Shown here one piece after another: positions 47,961 through 48,037 of a DNA stretch of 48,037 nt. Within the stretch, counting starts at the first letter, position 1. Every line of letters begins with the position of its first letter. Both the position numbers and the translations under genes were made by a program. The notes beneath the pieces were generated by a model. It was given only the letters and a program-made list of their open reading frames with translations, searched no databases and was not told where the DNA came from. Source of the stretch: Candidatus Uhrbacteria bacterium (lineage in GTDB: Bacteria > Patescibacteriota > Patescibacteriia > UBA9934 > GWF2-40-263); assembly GCA_016188495.1 (NCBI GenBank), contig JACPHU010000008.1:1-48037 (forward strand), given 5' to 3'.

Positions 47961-48037
47961 GTGAGGTTTGGATTTCTTCCGTGAGGCAGCGATCTGTTTT
48001 TTAATGATGGTGAGTTTCCTAAGAATGGTTCGTCTGA
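47955..48037 (-). CDS. C-terminal end of a truncated basic protein
   Basis: On the minus strand one frame entering from the window edge encodes RRTILRKLTIIKKQIAASRKKSKPHG and then a TAG stop. Its strongly basic, helical character resembles a genuine protein end. Too little remains to name a family. Confidence 0.4.
   Translation of the reverse strand, partial: RRTILRKLTIIKKQIAASRKKSKPHG

Noticed and set aside
1-48037. CRISPR arrays, insertion sequences with transposase genes, rRNA genes
   Set aside because: No regularly spaced repeats, no transposase reading frame and no rRNA-like sequence were seen; the repeats present are dispersed palindromes.

Overview
The window looks like a chromosome segment from a Candidate Phyla Radiation (Patescibacteria) bacterium. 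This is inferred from a compact layout of core information genes, a threonyl-tRNA synthetase without the N-terminal TGS domain, a baseplate-J-like membrane protein, VirB2/TrbC-like membrane modules joined to murein-hydrolase-like domains, and several large coiled-coil proteins I do not recognise. TGA is used as a real stop (thyA, the genes ending at 12756 and 18233), so the glycine-recoded Gracilibacteria/Absconditabacteria are unlikely. I cannot place the genome more precisely.

Layout. 1-3487: a large coiled-coil protein whose reading frame continues upstream of its first legal start and seems to be frameshifted near 126. 3727-6030: dihydrofolate reductase, a thymidylate-synthase-family enzyme with an Asn-to-Asp change at the base-recognition site, and a dTMP kinase-like protein. 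6061-9259: two paralogous membrane proteins and gatB. 9394-10197: a membrane/coiled-coil protein behind a strong promoter. 10245-13238: miaA, miaB and a small unknown. 13391-18233: two parallel promoter modules, each with a lineage-specific protein followed by a near-identical copy of a 115-117 aa protein, with thrS between them on the other strand. 18283-30620: a long minus-strand block with a baseplate-J-like protein, dnaE, small proteins, pheT, pheS, rseP, tyrS and a HAD phosphatase. 30693-34681: lemA, htpX, clpC. 34691-39779: an envelope cluster of a membrane protein, a membrane-anchored beta-propeller, a DsbA-like thioredoxin and two Cys-rich proteins that share a pilin-like membrane module but end in an M23-like or a lytic-transglycosylase domain. 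39914-48037: radA, a secreted unknown, recG, a 757-aa coiled-coil protein, tRNA-Arg with anticodon GCG, a two-helix membrane protein and a truncated gene end.

The most interesting signal is non-coding. Five elements of about 125-130 bp (4229-4358, 23935-24058, 39786-39913, 47001-47130, 47183-47310) each fold into a long hairpin. Their outer arms differ between copies but stay complementary, and all share an asymmetric internal loop (ATGAGA opposite GATCG). Read in that orientation, every copy is followed within 0-3 nt by ATG, and four of five are flanked by a 4-6 bp direct repeat ending in ATG. They sit exactly against start codons, stop codons or a tRNA 5' end. This looks like a family of small mobile hairpins, or a structured RNA family, that I cannot assign to a known class. 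A second, shorter palindromic family (CCTTCGAC ... GCTCAGGGAATAT) occurs at three places.

Expression signals. Recognisable promoters are sigma70-like, often with an extended -10 (TGCTATACT, TGCTATTAT, TGCTATGAT). Most genes lack a clear Shine-Dalgarno sequence and at least one (start 19485) looks leaderless. Intrinsic terminators follow many genes.
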